Source: Methanobrevibacter smithii ATCC 35061 (GTDB lineage: Archaea > Methanobacteriota > Methanobacteria > Methanobacteriales > Methanobacteriaceae). From it: 64,000 nt of DNA. The position numbers and the translations under genes are program-made. Shown here one piece after another: positions 54,271-64,000 of this stretch. Position 1 is the first letter of the stretch. Each line of letters starts with the position of its first letter. The notes beneath the pieces are model-generated. The model had not been told where the DNA came from. It did not search any database and worked only from the letters and a program-made list of their open reading frames with translations. The DNA lies in NCBI RefSeq assembly GCF_000016525.1, contig NC_009515.1:1-64000 (forward strand), read 5' to 3'.

Positions 54271-57200
54271 TTAATTTACATAATCTATTCCACAAATTCT
54301 TTTAAACGCACATTTATTACAATGTTGATCTTTTTGACGAGGATATTTATTTTCATCAATATTCTTTGCCACAGTATCCATTTCTTGCATAATCTCATTA
54401 ATCTTATCATAATCCACAGGAATGCCCACTAATTTCCTTGATTTAATTGCATAAACTTTTAGTTCACTAATTTCTTTATTTTTCCATTCCTCTAATGATT
54501 TTAAAACACCAACATAAACATACAACTGTTTTTTATGCCATTTCATATATTTAGCTTCAGAACTAGTATATTTATAATCCAATAAACCAATTTTACCATC
54601 ATCAGTTTCATATATTAAATCAATAGCTCCGGTTATACCATAATCTTTATTTTTTACATTAAATTGAACTTCAGAATCAATTACTTTTATTTTATTTCCA
54701 AATGTATGATAATAATGAATAACATTATCAACAATATCATCTAATTTATCTGTTTTTAATTTCTGTTTTCTATCATAAGCAATGTTGGGATTTGTGTAGA
54801 ACAAGTTTTCAACAATGTTTTTAACCTCATCATCACCCAAATATTCACCAGTAGCTTTTATGCGTTTATTAATTACTTCTAAAGCTTTATGAATTACTTT
54901 ACCATAAGTAATTTGAGTTTTATCAGAAATTTTAAAATGAAAATGATTTAATAATTTGTTTCTAAACGGACATTGAAGATATGATTTTAAAGAAGTGAAA
55001 CTTAACTCTAATAATTCCTCTTCAAAATCTGGTTTTTTACAAACGGTTTTTGGAATTTCAATTTCTTTTGCTTGAAGAGACATAGCATAATTCTTATTTA
55101 TAAGTAAATCTTCAACTAAAGAAGAACCTTTATAAGTAATTTCATTTTCTTTATCTGATGGAGGAACAAGTGAAGATAAAACTAAAATGTCTTGAGCTCT
55201 TGTCATTGCAACATAAATTATCCTATTTTCTTCTTCTTCATGAATTAAAACTTCTTCTGACTCATTTTCAAAATCTTTATATTTTAAAAACTCATATGGA
55301 GTAAAAAAAGCAGGTTTTCCATGAATATAACCATTATCAGGATTTGGACTTATAAATTTAGATGGGAATTTTTTATCAGAAAATGAAGCTACAATAACAA
55401 CTGGAAACTCCAATCCTTTAGCTTTATGAACAGTCATTAATTGAACACCATTAGGATCCACATTTGAAGATCCATAATCCTCAATATTAGTATATAAAAA
55501 CCAAAAAGCACCACGAATAGCTTTATTATAATACATTTGCTCATAATTATATAATGTATTTGATATAAAAGCTAAATTACTAATTTCATCTTGATTATTA
55601 GGATTATTGATGAAATCTGCATTAAAATAATCATTTATCTCTAATAATCGCATATAAATTTCCAAAATAGTTAATTTGTTTTTATATTCAATATCTTCAG
55701 ATAAAATATTTTCACGAATTTCAAATAATTTATCAAAAAAAGCCAAATCATCTTTATTCTTAATTCCCCACTTTTCTAAGTTTTGAACATTTAAATAAGG
55801 AAAACTGACTTTATTTACAATATCTTTTAATATTTCTTGACCATTTTCAAATTCAGGTTTATTATATTTTTTAAATACTCCACCAAAACTTCTAACTCTA
55901 CTTTTTTTACCAGTGACTTCAATACTCACATCTTTTTCAGCTGCAACAACATCATTTTCATACTGTTCCTGAATATTAAAAAGAATTTCTTTTGTTTCAT
56001 CAGACAAATTACAGAGCTTCATTTTAAAATCAGTGTCAGTAAATGCCTTTAAGTTAAGCCATTTCTTTTCCCAGGAGTTCATTATATGATGATCTTTATC
56101 TTCTGAAATAACATAATAAATCAATGTTAAAATAGATTTAATTTCATCTTTATCCAGTAAATCTTTATTTCCTTTAATAGCATAAGGAATATTATTTTCA
56201 TTAAGTAAATTCATTAATGGTTTAATACAATTACCATTACTAGTAACAGACCTTGTTAAAACAGCTATTTCATTATAATTATCAATTTTACCAGTTTCTT
56301 TTAAATATTTAATAAATTCGCAGATATTTTCTGCTTCATTATCTTTATCTTCATTAGAAATATAATAAATCGGGAAATCAATGTCCCTATTACCTTTTAA
56401 ATCCTTTTCAGAATGAACATCTCTTTGAGGTTTAATAAGTGCTTCAGACACATCAATTATCTGATTAGTTGAACGATAATTTGTATTTAAACTTATTCTT
56501 TTAACATCATATTCATTAGATAACTGTTCAAAGTAATTGTCATAAGAACCTCTAAAACCATAAATACTTTGATCAATATCTCCTACAAAAGTAGCACTAT
56601 CACAATTTTTCATTAAAATTTTAAAAATTTCCATTTGAATAGGATCAGTATCCTGGAATTCATCAATTAAAATATTTTTAAAAACAGAATCTGGATTTTC
56701 TCTAAGATATTCCAGTGCTTTTAGTTGCATATGACCAAAATCAATAACATTTTCTTTTTCCATTAATTCTTTATAAATTGGATAAGATTTAGCTACTTGT
56801 AAATACAAGGCATTGTAATAAGATTGTTTAAATTCCTTATTTTCCTTAACTTCCATTTTAGGAAATTTACCTTCATTTTCTTCCATATATTGTTCTACAA
56901 AATCAATGTAATCTTGACTAATTGGATAATTATCTTGAATATATTTTATAAGATTTTGTGAATCAACACCAAAAGTACAATATTCCTCATATTTATTAAT
57001 AATGTTTTTAGCATCCCTTTTAGAAGCATAAGCTATTCCAGTGAATCCTAACTCTTCAAGATGTTTTCTAACAAACATATTAATTTTTTCACCTAAATCA
57101 TCACCAATAATACTTAAATTAACATACCCTGCTTTTTCTAAAATTTTAGCACAAAAACCATGAATAGTAGATATCTGCATTTTTTGAACATCTAATTCTG

Positions 57201-58788
57201 ATATATTATCTGTTTCTTCACTTAATCTTGTTTTTAATTCATTAGCTGCTTTTTTTGTAAAAGTAATAACAAGTAAACTTTCAGGATCAATACCTTTATT
57301 ATTTAAAAGATATTTTACCCTTTCAATTAAAACTGTAGTTTTACCAGAACCTGGGCCTGCTTCAATTAAAAGAGGTTTTTTACCATCATACATAACAGCT
57401 GCTTCTTGATCTTCATTTAATTTTTTAGGTTTTATTTTTTGTTTTTTAGGTTTAGATGGAACAAATTTAGGTTGATTTTCAATTAAAATTTCTTCAGGAG
57501 GATTGTAAATTTCACTAATTTCTATATTATGAGTTTTTGCAAATTCTTTAATTGCTAAATCAATATGCTTTTTTAAATCACTTTTAGGAACATAATCCTT
57601 AATAATTAAATTTTCAAGCTCTTTATTACTTTTATCCGATGTTTGCTCGTTAATACTATTTAATTTAGATTCAAAATCTTTTCTCATTAATTCATTTTCC
57701 TCATTAATAATTAACATCATTTTTTCTAAATTAAGTTTATCCTCATCTGATTCTTTTTTTAAATTTTCAATTTCATTAGAAACTATCTTATAAATTTCAT
57801 CTTTTGGAGCATAATTATCTGTAACAAACTTGCTTAAATCAGCATTAGAATATTCCATTGTTAAATTGTCAATTTTATCTTCAAGATTTTTTCTTGAAGA
57901 ATCATATTTTTTTGAAAGATTAAGTAGTTCTTTTTTAAAATTAGCTTTATCTTCACTAGATTGTATCATAGCCAAATTCACAGCATCATTAACTATTTTA
58001 CCGACATCTTCTTTAGAATAATAATTATCTGCAATAAAATTTACCAATTCTTCTTTATTATTTTCAGAATAATTGATTTTAAGATCATTAAATTTAGATT
58101 CAAAACCTCTTTTTAATTCTTCGTTTTCTTTTGAAAGATTAAGTATTTTATTTTCAAGACTAGCTTTATCTTCACTAGATTGTATCATAGCCAAATTCAC
58201 AGCATCATTAACTATTTTACCGACATCCTCCTTAAGAATATAATTATCTTCAACAAGATTAACTACCTCTTCTTTTTTACGATTTATTTGTTCCATCTTA
58301 AATTCTAACATATTCAACAATTTATTTTCAAATTTTTCTATGTCTTCTTTAGATACTTGACTTTCTTTTTCAATCTGGGTTAAAATATTTGTATCAAAAT
58401 CAGAATTATGAATAATTTCATTATTATAATCCTCCATAAACCATACAGATATATTAAATATAACTTTTAAAAAAGCTAATGCCACTCTTTCATTTGACGA
58501 AGAATCACTATGTCTATCATCATTACGGTATTTTCTTGCTTTTTGAAGCAATTTCTCTGATTTGGAATCAATGACTTTCTTATTTTTTAAATCAATTATT
58601 TTTTCAACATATGTTTCTTTAGGATGAATTCTGGCATTTTCAAGTAATATATTTAAAATTCTTTCAAAAAATTTAGAACCTGAATTAATAGCTCCATTAG
58701 GGTCTTGTTTAACTTTTTTTTCCATGTCATGAGCCCAATCAAATAAATCAGGATAGTCTTCTTTTAAAAATTCAAAATTTGTTGGCAT
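54271..58788 (-). CDS. UvrD/AddA-type helicase-nuclease with DUF4145-like N-terminus
   Basis: 1505 residues. The first 120 (WAHDMEKKVKQDPNGAINSGSKFFERIL) match a DUF4145-like module. A long coiled-coil with duplicated YKIV-NDAVNLAMIQSSEDK units spans about 130-430. The UvrD core has Walker A AGPGSGKTT near 476, DEFQDTDPIQ near 707 and the late TVHKAKGLEFP. The C-terminus is a RecB-type nuclease (GAIDLIYE, DYKYT near 1399). One Cys sits near 1270 and C-x2-C-x5-C near 1490, the Fe-S clasp of AddB/Cas4 type nucleases. It should process DNA ends in repair or defence. AGGTG precedes the ATG. Confidence 0.88.
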   Translation of the reverse strand: MPTNFEFLKEDYPDLFDWAHDMEKKVKQDPNGAINSGSKFFERILNILLENARIHPKETYVEKIIDLKNKKVIDSKSEKLLQKARKYRNDDRHSDSSSNERVALAFLKVIFNISVWFMEDYNNEIIHNSDFDTNILTQIEKESQVSKEDIEKFENKLLNMLEFKMEQINRKKEEVVNLVEDNYILKEDVGKIVNDAVNLAMIQSSEDKASLENKILNLSKENEELKRGFESKFNDLKINYSENNKEELVNFIADNYYSKEDVGKIVNDAVNLAMIQSSEDKANFKKELLNLSKKYDSSRKNLEDKIDNLTMEYSNADLSKFVTDNYAPKDEIYKIVSNEIENLKKESDEDKLNLEKMMLIINEENELMRKDFESKLNSINEQTSDKSNKELENLIIKDYVPKSDLKKHIDLAIKEFAKTHNIEISEIYNPPEEILIENQPKFVPSKPKKQKIKPKKLNEDQEAAVMYDGKKPLLIEAGPGSGKTTVLIERVKYLLNNKGIDPESLLVITFTKKAANELKTRLSEETDNISELDVQKMQISTIHGFCAKILEKAGYVNLSIIGDDLGEKINMFVRKHLEELGFTGIAYASKRDAKNIINKYEEYCTFGVDSQNLIKYIQDNYPISQDYIDFVEQYMEENEGKFPKMEVKENKEFKQSYYNALYLQVAKSYPIYKELMEKENVIDFGHMQLKALEYLRENPDSVFKNILIDEFQDTDPIQMEIFKILMKNCDSATFVGDIDQSIYGFRGSYDNYFEQLSNEYDVKRISLNTNYRSTNQIIDVSEALIKPQRDVHSEKDLKGNRDIDFPIYYISNEDKDNEAENICEFIKYLKETGKIDNYNEIAVLTRSVTSNGNCIKPLMNLLNENNIPYAIKGNKDLLDKDEIKSILTLIYYVISEDKDHHIMNSWEKKWLNLKAFTDTDFKMKLCNLSDETKEILFNIQEQYENDVVAAEKDVSIEVTGKKSRVRSFGGVFKKYNKPEFENGQEILKDIVNKVSFPYLNVQNLEKWGIKNKDDLAFFDKLFEIRENILSEDIEYKNKLTILEIYMRLLEINDYFNADFINNPNNQDEISNLAFISNTLYNYEQMYYNKAIRGAFWFLYTNIEDYGSSNVDPNGVQLMTVHKAKGLEFPVVIVASFSDKKFPSKFISPNPDNGYIHGKPAFFTPYEFLKYKDFENESEEVLIHEEEENRIIYVAMTRAQDILVLSSLVPPSDKENEITYKGSSLVEDLLINKNYAMSLQAKEIEIPKTVCKKPDFEEELLELSFTSLKSYLQCPFRNKLLNHFHFKISDKTQITYGKVIHKALEVINKRIKATGEYLGDDEVKNIVENLFYTNPNIAYDRKQKLKTDKLDDIVDNVIHYYHTFGNKIKVIDSEVQFNVKNKDYGITGAIDLIYETDDGKIGLLDYKYTSSEAKYMKWHKKQLYVYVGVLKSLEEWKNKEISELKVYAIKSRKLVGIPVDYDKINEIMQEMDTVAKNIDENKYPRQKDQHCNKCAFKRICGIDYVN

Positions 58789-58881
58789 ACTGCACCTATA
58801 AATAACCTATTTAAAAAATCAAGTAAAAATTTACTTATTAATCAATAAATATACTTTTGTTAATAAATTATTTATAATTAG

Positions 58882-59421
58882 CTATTTTTTCCTTAAAGAA
58901 GGTGTCCATAATTCAAATTCTTTAATTTGAGGAGGAATTCCTTCATCAATGTAAGATTCCAGATGGCCTTCATGAGATTTAAAATCCTTGCAGCTTACAC
59001 TAGCTGAATTACAAAAATCAACTAATCCTTTATTTCTAATTATTGAATGAACTGGTTTGAATGTTGATGACCAAATGTAAAATACTTTAAAAACAGTGTC
59101 AGGATGATATCCTCCACCTAAATCAACAGATAAAACATCACACTTTTGAGTTAACCTAAAAGCTTCCAGAAGAATCTCATGGCGTCTTACATCACCAGAT
59201 ATAAATGTTAAATTGGAATAATCATCAGCAAGTTTTTCCATTTTCCCTACAGCTTCAGGACTATTATCAATAGCTATTATTTTTACATTGTCAAATTTAT
59301 CCAAAATTAGTTTTGTAGTGTTTCCTACATGACATCCCAACTCAATAATGGTATTTCCGTCATCAGCTATATTAAATAGCTCTTTTCTATATTCCTTTAT
59401 ATTATAGCTAATGTTTATCAT
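58882..59421 (-). CDS. SAM-dependent methyltransferase-like protein
   Basis: 179 residues. Motif I IIELGCHVGNTT near 25-36 and IIAIDNSPEA at strand 2 give a class I methyltransferase fold; DVLSVDLGGGYHPDTVF follows where the catalytic loop would be. A Cys-rich stretch (FCNSASVSCKDF) near the end is unusual. The substrate is unknown. It overlaps the pantoate kinase gene by 14 bases, so the two are co-translated. Confidence 0.8.
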   Translation of the reverse strand: MINISYNIKEYRKELFNIADDGNTIIELGCHVGNTTKLILDKFDNVKIIAIDNSPEAVGKMEKLADDYSNLTFISGDVRRHEILLEAFRLTQKCDVLSVDLGGGYHPDTVFKVFYIWSSTFKPVHSIIRNKGLVDFCNSASVSCKDFKSHEGHLESYIDEGIPPQIKEFELWTPSLRKK

Positions 59422-60262
59422 ATTTTATACCAATATTATCCAGTTCATATATATTTAAGCCTTCAATATCCATGTTTTTAAAAACATCTCTATTAGATGC
59501 AAAGGCAAATACAGTATTTCCAAGCATTGCCATTGAAGAACCTAAAATATCATCCAAAGAATTAAAATAATCAATAAGTTCACTTACTTCATCAGACATC
59601 AGATTTGTCTTTTCTGAAAATTCAAAAGAAAAGTCTAAAAAATTCCCAATTGACGGATTTTCTACAAATCTGTTTTTTAACTCCAAACCTGCATCTGAAA
59701 TTATTTTTTTATATTCTGGATTCTGAATAACAGATGCAGTGTCAATTTCACCAAATGTTTTAGTAGCTATTATGATTTCTTCATCAGGAAAAGATTTTAT
59801 TTCACCAATCCCCGGAGCTCCAGCCTTTGTTCTTAAAACTATGCCTTTACCCATTTGAGCTATTACATCACCTAACCCGGAACCTAAATTAATTTCTGCC
59901 CTGTGAGCTATCTGACCGCATTCCTCTAAAGTATATCCTAAACTGAAAAATTCATTTAAAGCAATAGCCAGACCTAATGCAGATGCAGCTGATGTTCCAA
60001 ATCCCGCTCCAATTGGAAGCTGAATATCCTGAGTGATTTTAACCGGTTTTTCAATCTTTAAAATCTTCAAAACTTCATTAATAACTGTATAATCTCCCTG
60101 ATTAACTTCAATTTCCAAAGTATCACAAGAAGAAATATCTGTTAAAACACCTCTGTTTACTAAAAAACCAGCTCCACAGGACCCATTTTTTAAAGGATTT
60201 GCATTATTTTCAATGCTAAAAAAACCGGTAATGTGACCCGGAACAAAAACTGAAATATCCAT
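59408..60262 (-). CDS. pantoate kinase (archaeal CoA pathway)
   Basis: 284 residues, GHMP-kinase fold. VFVPGHITGFFSI is the N-terminal motif; PIGAGFGTSAASALGLAIAL near 86-105 is the ATP-binding GHMP loop. Archaea phosphorylate pantoate first, then condense it with beta-alanine, instead of the bacterial order. Family length and motifs fit PoK. The start ATG follows a short AT-rich gap from the DUF4143 gene. Confidence 0.9.
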   Translation of the reverse strand: MDISVFVPGHITGFFSIENNANPLKNGSCGAGFLVNRGVLTDISSCDTLEIEVNQGDYTVINEVLKILKIEKPVKITQDIQLPIGAGFGTSAASALGLAIALNEFFSLGYTLEECGQIAHRAEINLGSGLGDVIAQMGKGIVLRTKAGAPGIGEIKSFPDEEIIIATKTFGEIDTASVIQNPEYKKIISDAGLELKNRFVENPSIGNFLDFSFEFSEKTNLMSDEVSELIDYFNSLDDILGSSMAMLGNTVFAFASNRDVFKNMDIEGLNIYELDNIGIKYDKH

Positions 60263-60288
60263 ACTATAAAATTACTTTTTAATATTAT

Positions 60289-61476
60289 TTAAATCTCATT
60301 ACCTGTTAAAAAATTTATAATATTAAGATGTTTAACTCCCATATAAGACATATCAAAATCATCTAATGAAAGAACATATTTTGGATAATTGTCATTTACC
60401 TTTAAAAGTGGATCAAATTCTCTTTTATGAATTTCTTCATTAGCTAGAATATAAGTTACCTGAATATAAATTTTTTCAGAACCTTTTCTGCAAATAAAAT
60501 CAATTTCTTTAGTATTGTATTTACCAATATTAACTTCATATCCTCTTCTAAGTAACTCAAAATAAACAATATTTTCTAAAGACTGACCTATATCCAAATC
60601 TTTTTTTAAAATAGATTCTCTAAAACCTAAATCCACAACATAATATTTCTCCAAATGATTTAATATTTTTTTACCAATTAAATCCTCTCTTTTCACCTTA
60701 TATATCAAACAAGCCTCTTCAAGATAAGAAATATAATTATAAACAGTATTTACAGAAACATTTATCCTATCTTTTTTAAGATATTTAACAATACTATTAG
60801 CTGAAACCAACTGACCTATATTTGATACTAAAAAATGAGTTAATCTAATTAACAAATCAACATTTTTAATATCAAACCTTTTTACAATATCATTAAATAC
60901 AATTGAATCAAATAAGTCCTTTAAATATTGGATTTTATTATTCAATTCAAATGATGCTGGAAATCCCCCAAATGTTAAATATTCCATGAATAATTCTTTT
61001 TCGGACAAATTAGAATCTTTGTTGTATTCCAAATATTCAACAAATGAAAAAGGAAATATTTTAATATTAATATAACGTCCTGTCAAATATGTTGCAAATT
61101 CACCACTTAATAATTTAGAATTTGATCCTGTAACATAAACATCAAAATTATCTAATGAAAAATATGCATTTACAAGTCTTTGCCAACCTTCAATTCTTTG
61201 AATTTCATCAAAAAACAAGTAATATTTATCTGTTTTATTAGATTTGCTTTTTATATATTCATTTAAGTCATTTATTGTTGAATAACTAAGAAAGTCTGGT
61301 GATTCTAAATCAATGAAAATAATATTTTCCTCTTTTATTCCATTATTTTTTAAATGATTAACAACCTGTTGTAACAATACAGATTTGCCAGAACGCCTAA
61401 CTCCTGTTAAAATCTTAATAATATCCTTATCAATTAAATCAATTATTTGATTTAAATAATGTTCTCTTTTAATCAT
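60289..61476 (-). CDS. AAA_14/DUF4143 family ATPase
   Basis: 395 residues. Walker A GVRRSGKS at 25-32, Walker B YLFFDEIQRI near 90-100, and sensor VTGSNSKLLSG. The C-terminal DUF4143 part carries VYNYISYLEEACLIYKVKRED, then a nuclease-like E...D..C (YYVVDLGFRE, EIDFICRK). These ATPases are common in archaea as lone genes, sometimes mobile or defence-linked; the role is not established. It is preceded by a gene-poor AT-rich stretch. Confidence 0.88.
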   Translation of the reverse strand: MIKREHYLNQIIDLIDKDIIKILTGVRRSGKSVLLQQVVNHLKNNGIKEENIIFIDLESPDFLSYSTINDLNEYIKSKSNKTDKYYLFFDEIQRIEGWQRLVNAYFSLDNFDVYVTGSNSKLLSGEFATYLTGRYINIKIFPFSFVEYLEYNKDSNLSEKELFMEYLTFGGFPASFELNNKIQYLKDLFDSIVFNDIVKRFDIKNVDLLIRLTHFLVSNIGQLVSANSIVKYLKKDRINVSVNTVYNYISYLEEACLIYKVKREDLIGKKILNHLEKYYVVDLGFRESILKKDLDIGQSLENIVYFELLRRGYEVNIGKYNTKEIDFICRKGSEKIYIQVTYILANEEIHKREFDPLLKVNDNYPKYVLSLDDFDMSYMGVKHLNIINFLTGNEI

Positions 61477-61701
61477 ATTTTACCACCATTTCTAATAAAA
61501 AAAATATTACCTATAGAAAAAATATTTAATTAAATGAAATTTTTTCTTTGTACTGAAAAAATTATTAAAAAATTTCTTTTTTTTCATTAGACAATATAAA
61601 TTTTATAATTAAAAGTAGTATTTTAAAATATTTAAAATTATTTAAATTATAAAAAAATATTACATAAAACAGCAATAAATAAAAAAAAACTTTAAAAAAA
61701 A

Positions 61702-62208
61702 TTATAAATTATCATTAATCCAACATTTGACTTTGTCTTTTGAACCTAAAACATCACTGCCCTTAATTTCAAGACCATTTCTAATATCTGCACCTTTACA
61801 TAGCTTTTTTAATTGTTTTTTAGATTTTCCAAAACCGGAACCCTCATGAGTAACAAAAGGTTTTACAACTTTACCTTTAAAATCCAATTTATCTAACTGA
61901 GATTCAAAAACAATCGGCATTTTTCCCCACCAAATGGGAAATCCTATATAAACCCCTTCGTAATCCCCAACATCTTCAAGGGTTTCCTTTAATACTCTGC
62001 CATTTTTCTCATTTTTAGTTACTTCAGTACATTCCATATAATCTTCAGGATAGGGAATTTCCGGTTCTACCTTAAAAACATCCCCATTAGTTATCTCTTT
62101 AATATAATCTGCAACTACTTCAGTGTTTCCTTTTTCAACTACTTTCAAATCACCTTCATAATAATTTTCACCTGCACGTGAAAAATATAAAATCAAATCT
62201 CCAGACAT
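61702..62208 (-). CDS. flavodoxin
   Basis: 168 residues. LILYFSRAGENYY at 5-17 has the flavodoxin FMN-phosphate loop character and GFPIWWGKMP near 95-104 the aromatic loop that stacks on the flavin. It fits the Flavodoxin_4 type of small anaerobe flavodoxin-like proteins. It likely carries electrons for a redox partner not visible here. GGAGA precedes the ATG at 62208. Confidence 0.88.
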   Translation of the reverse strand: MSGDLILYFSRAGENYYEGDLKVVEKGNTEVVADYIKEITNGDVFKVEPEIPYPEDYMECTEVTKNEKNGRVLKETLEDVGDYEGVYIGFPIWWGKMPIVFESQLDKLDFKGKVVKPFVTHEGSGFGKSKKQLKKLCKGADIRNGLEIKGSDVLGSKDKVKCWINDNL

Positions 62209-62351
62209 AAATATCTCCTTATTATCTAAATATAATTTATATAAAAAACCGTTATTAAGTATATTCCATTTTAAAAAAAATAATGGGCAATATTTATTTA
62301 TTATATTTGATATAACTCAATAATATAACAATTATACTGGGGAGAAAAACT

Positions 62352-63017
62352 TTGAATAAAAGAATAGATTTACATATGCACAGTTTATTTAGTGACGGAG
62401 AATTATTGCCTTCAGAATTGGCCCGAAGAGCTGCTAATTTAAATCACGAAGTTATAGCTATTACCGACCATGTTGATTACTCCAATGTTGAGCAGATACC
62501 TCAAATACAAAAAGCTATTGACGATATTAATGCCAATTGGAACATCAAGGTTGTTTTAGGTGCTGAAGTAACTCATGTACCTACAGAATCTATTGACGGA
62601 GTAGCTAAAAAAGCAAAAGATTTAGGTGCACAAATTGTTGTTGTTCATGGTGAAACATTAAATGAACCTGTAATTGAAGGAACCAATTATGCGGCAGTCA
62701 ACAGTGAATATGTAGACATTCTAGGCCATCCCGGTTTGATTACCTATGAAGAAGCTCAAATTGCAAAAGAAAATGGAATCTATCTGGAAATAAGTGCAAG
62801 AAGTGGCCATTGTCTTGGAAACGGTCATGTAGCCAACATAGCCAGTGAAGTAGGTAATAAATTACTTGTAAATACAGATACCCATTCACCGGATAATCTA
62901 ATTACCTTTGAAAAATCTTATGAAATAGCTCTTGGGGCAGGATTAAGTAAAAAAGAAGCTATGGCTGCTATTGTTGATAATCCTCGGGAATTACTTAAAT
63001 CTAAAGGGATTTTATGA
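62352..63017 (+). CDS. PHP-domain phosphoesterase
   Basis: 221 residues. The PHP metal ligands are visible: [12 protein letters not shown] at 6-17, ITDHVDY near 39-45, the middle [10 protein letters not shown] and GHPGLIT, and late [10 protein letters not shown] near 174-183. Archaeal proteins of this kind are annotated as histidinol-phosphatase-like, but the substrate is open. The start is a TTG after GGGGAG. It overlaps the next gene by four bases (ATGA). Confidence 0.9.
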   Translation: MNKRIDLHMHSLFSDGELLPSELARRAANLNHEVIAITDHVDYSNVEQIPQIQKAIDDINANWNIKVVLGAEVTHVPTESIDGVAKKAKDLGAQIVVVHGETLNEPVIEGTNYAAVNSEYVDILGHPGLITYEEAQIAKENGIYLEISARSGHCLGNGHVANIASEVGNKLLVNTDTHSPDNLITFEKSYEIALGAGLSKKEAMAAIVDNPRELLKSKGIL

Positions 63018-63481
63018 AAGCATCAAAATTACTTAATGAAATAAGAGAAAACCTAAAGGATTATCCAATTGATTATCTGAAAAACAAGGTAACTGATGAT
63101 AGATACAAAGATCCCCTTACCAAATCACTGGCCAAATATAATTCTGGAGTTTATGATGAAATCTATGAAAAAGAGCTTGAAAATGATTTCAAAATAAACG
63201 ATGGAGTCGTTCAAAAAATAAAAGGAGACATTAACTTTTATTTTGACAAATATGCTCCAAACGACAATGAAACTAAAGAATTTACAAAATACATTTCACT
63301 GTATCTGGCACTAATAGTTAAAAAACCTCTGCATCCTTATGGAAATGACCCTAAAAAGGATGAGGTTTACATGAAAAATAACAGCTATTACTGTAAAGGA
63401 AGAGCAAAATTTATAAAAGACCAGAAATCTCTCTGCAGATATTGCATTTGCAAAAATCCGCCATTTGCATTTATGTTTTAA
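63014..63481 (+). CDS. DUF2115 family protein (UPF0305)
   Basis: 155 residues, starting [18 protein letters not shown]. It ends with a Cys-rich stretch [11 protein letters not shown], which may bind metal, after FIKDQKSL. The family is restricted mainly to methanogens and its role is unknown. Its start overlaps the stop of the PHP gene by four bases, a sign of translational coupling. Confidence 0.78.
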   Translation: MKASKLLNEIRENLKDYPIDYLKNKVTDDRYKDPLTKSLAKYNSGVYDEIYEKELENDFKINDGVVQKIKGDINFYFDKYAPNDNETKEFTKYISLYLALIVKKPLHPYGNDPKKDEVYMKNNSYYCKGRAKFIKDQKSLCRYCICKNPPFAFMF

Positions 63482-63504
63482 AAAAATAGCATAAGTGAAA
63501 AAAA

Positions 63505-64000
63505 TCACTTATTCAAAACTTTATACTGCAATATTAAGTCATCACCTAATTTAAATGAATCAAAAAGCTCCAGTCTTACCCCTTCATCCATTGTGTCAAA
63601 TCCTTCACCGTCAAATAATGTATGTGAATCCTTACCCCCAACAACAAAAGGAGCGACACAAATTCTTATTTCATCAATTAAACCCTCTTTAATCATTGAA
63701 AAGTTTAGAGTTGAACCACCCTCAAGCATCAGTGTTTTAATACCGCTTTCATAAAGATAATTCATTAAATCTTTTAGGTCAACTCTTTTATCCCCGCTGA
63801 AAAAGAAGTCAATTCCCCTTTTAGTAAAATTGGCATATCTGTCACTTACAATAAATTCAAGTTTATAGTCATTAGCTCCCGCTATTATGGTTTTTGCATC
63901 CTTATTTGTTATGCGTGCAGCTATTGGAGTTCTGCATTTGCTGTCTACCACCACACGAACAGGATTGTCTTCAGGATTTGCATCTATTTTATGAACCGTT
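63505..64000 (-). CDS. 2,5-diamino-6-ribosylamino-pyrimidinone 5'-phosphate reductase (partial)
   Basis: The frame runs to the end of the window; its N-terminus is outside (the visible part begins TVHKIDANPEDNPVRVVVDS). RVVVDSKCRTPIAA and LMLEGGSTLNFSMI, VAPFVVGGKDSHTLFDGEGF match the RibD C-terminal/RIB7 reductase domain, which reduces the ribosyl chain in the archaeal riboflavin and F420 route. It uses NADPH. The stop is 24 bp from the convergent DUF2115 gene. Confidence 0.9.
   Translation of the reverse strand, partial: TVHKIDANPEDNPVRVVVDSKCRTPIAARITNKDAKTIIAGANDYKLEFIVSDRYANFTKRGIDFFFSGDKRVDLKDLMNYLYESGIKTLMLEGGSTLNFSMIKEGLIDEIRICVAPFVVGGKDSHTLFDGEGFDTMDEGVRLELFDSFKLGDDLILQYKVLNK

Overview
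The window reads as chromosome of a Methanobrevibacter-type methanogenic archaeon, close to M. smithii. The DNA is very AT-rich and ribosome binding sites are mostly GGTGAT or GGAGG. It carries archaeal-type genes: F420-dependent NADP reductase, pantoate kinase, the archaeal early shikimate pair, class I CCA-adding enzyme and an Mrp/NBP35 carrier. It also carries giant adhesin-like proteins and an ISM1-like insertion sequence. No rRNA or tRNA gene was seen. Species assignment is inference.

Layout. 1-5.4 kb: exonuclease VII genes, a XerA-like tyrosine recombinase beside palindromes, a LOG-family protein and small membrane and zinc-ribbon proteins. 5.5-8.6 kb: a nicotianamine-synthase-like gene split cleanly by an ISM1-like element (29-bp terminal repeats, 8-bp target duplication), divergent from a GNAT gene across a region with four regularly spaced AAAGTA-type sites. 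10.6-16.7 kb: the most unusual locus. Six copies of a 37-nt hairpin-forming repeat lie in one orientation beside a solo cas2-cas1 pair. The DNA between them is 361-2224 bp long and carries genes: small immunity-like proteins, a JAB-domain toxin fragment, an SDR dehydrogenase and remnants. The three repeats nearest cas1 are identical and the far ones are degenerate, as in a CRISPR array that grows from its leader. Several cassette genes are cut exactly at the repeat edge. This looks like a Cas1-Cas2 gene-cassette array, an integron-like use of CRISPR adaptation machinery.

16.7-31.2 kb: decayed duplicates, an acyl-CoA synthetase with a cupin regulator, a three-rubredoxin glutamate-synthase-like protein, MntP, small secreted proteins, SseB-like proteins and a 4 x 23-bp tandem repeat. 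31.3-38 kb: redox and metabolic genes (MsrA/B-like, MalY/PatB, Mrp, CoA-disulfide-reductase-like, CAT-like, F420:NADP reductase, DUF2284). 38.1-49 kb: two adhesin-like proteins of about 997 and 2551 residues with nearly the same C-terminal domain. 49.1-53 kb: one operon for aroA', aroB', thpR and cca. 53.1-64 kb: an Asn/Thr-repeat surface protein, a 1505-residue UvrD-type helicase-nuclease, pantoate kinase, a DUF4143 ATPase, flavodoxin, a PHP phosphoesterase, DUF2115 and part of the riboflavin/F420 reductase gene.

How it fits together. The backbone is ordinary methanogen housekeeping. The accessory part concerns the cell surface (adhesins, secreted proteins) and inter-cell conflict (toxin and immunity fragments). 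The array at 10.6-15.3 kb would be a place where immunity genes are collected. That function is inference; the repeat pattern, the truncations and the intact Cas1 residues are seen directly.
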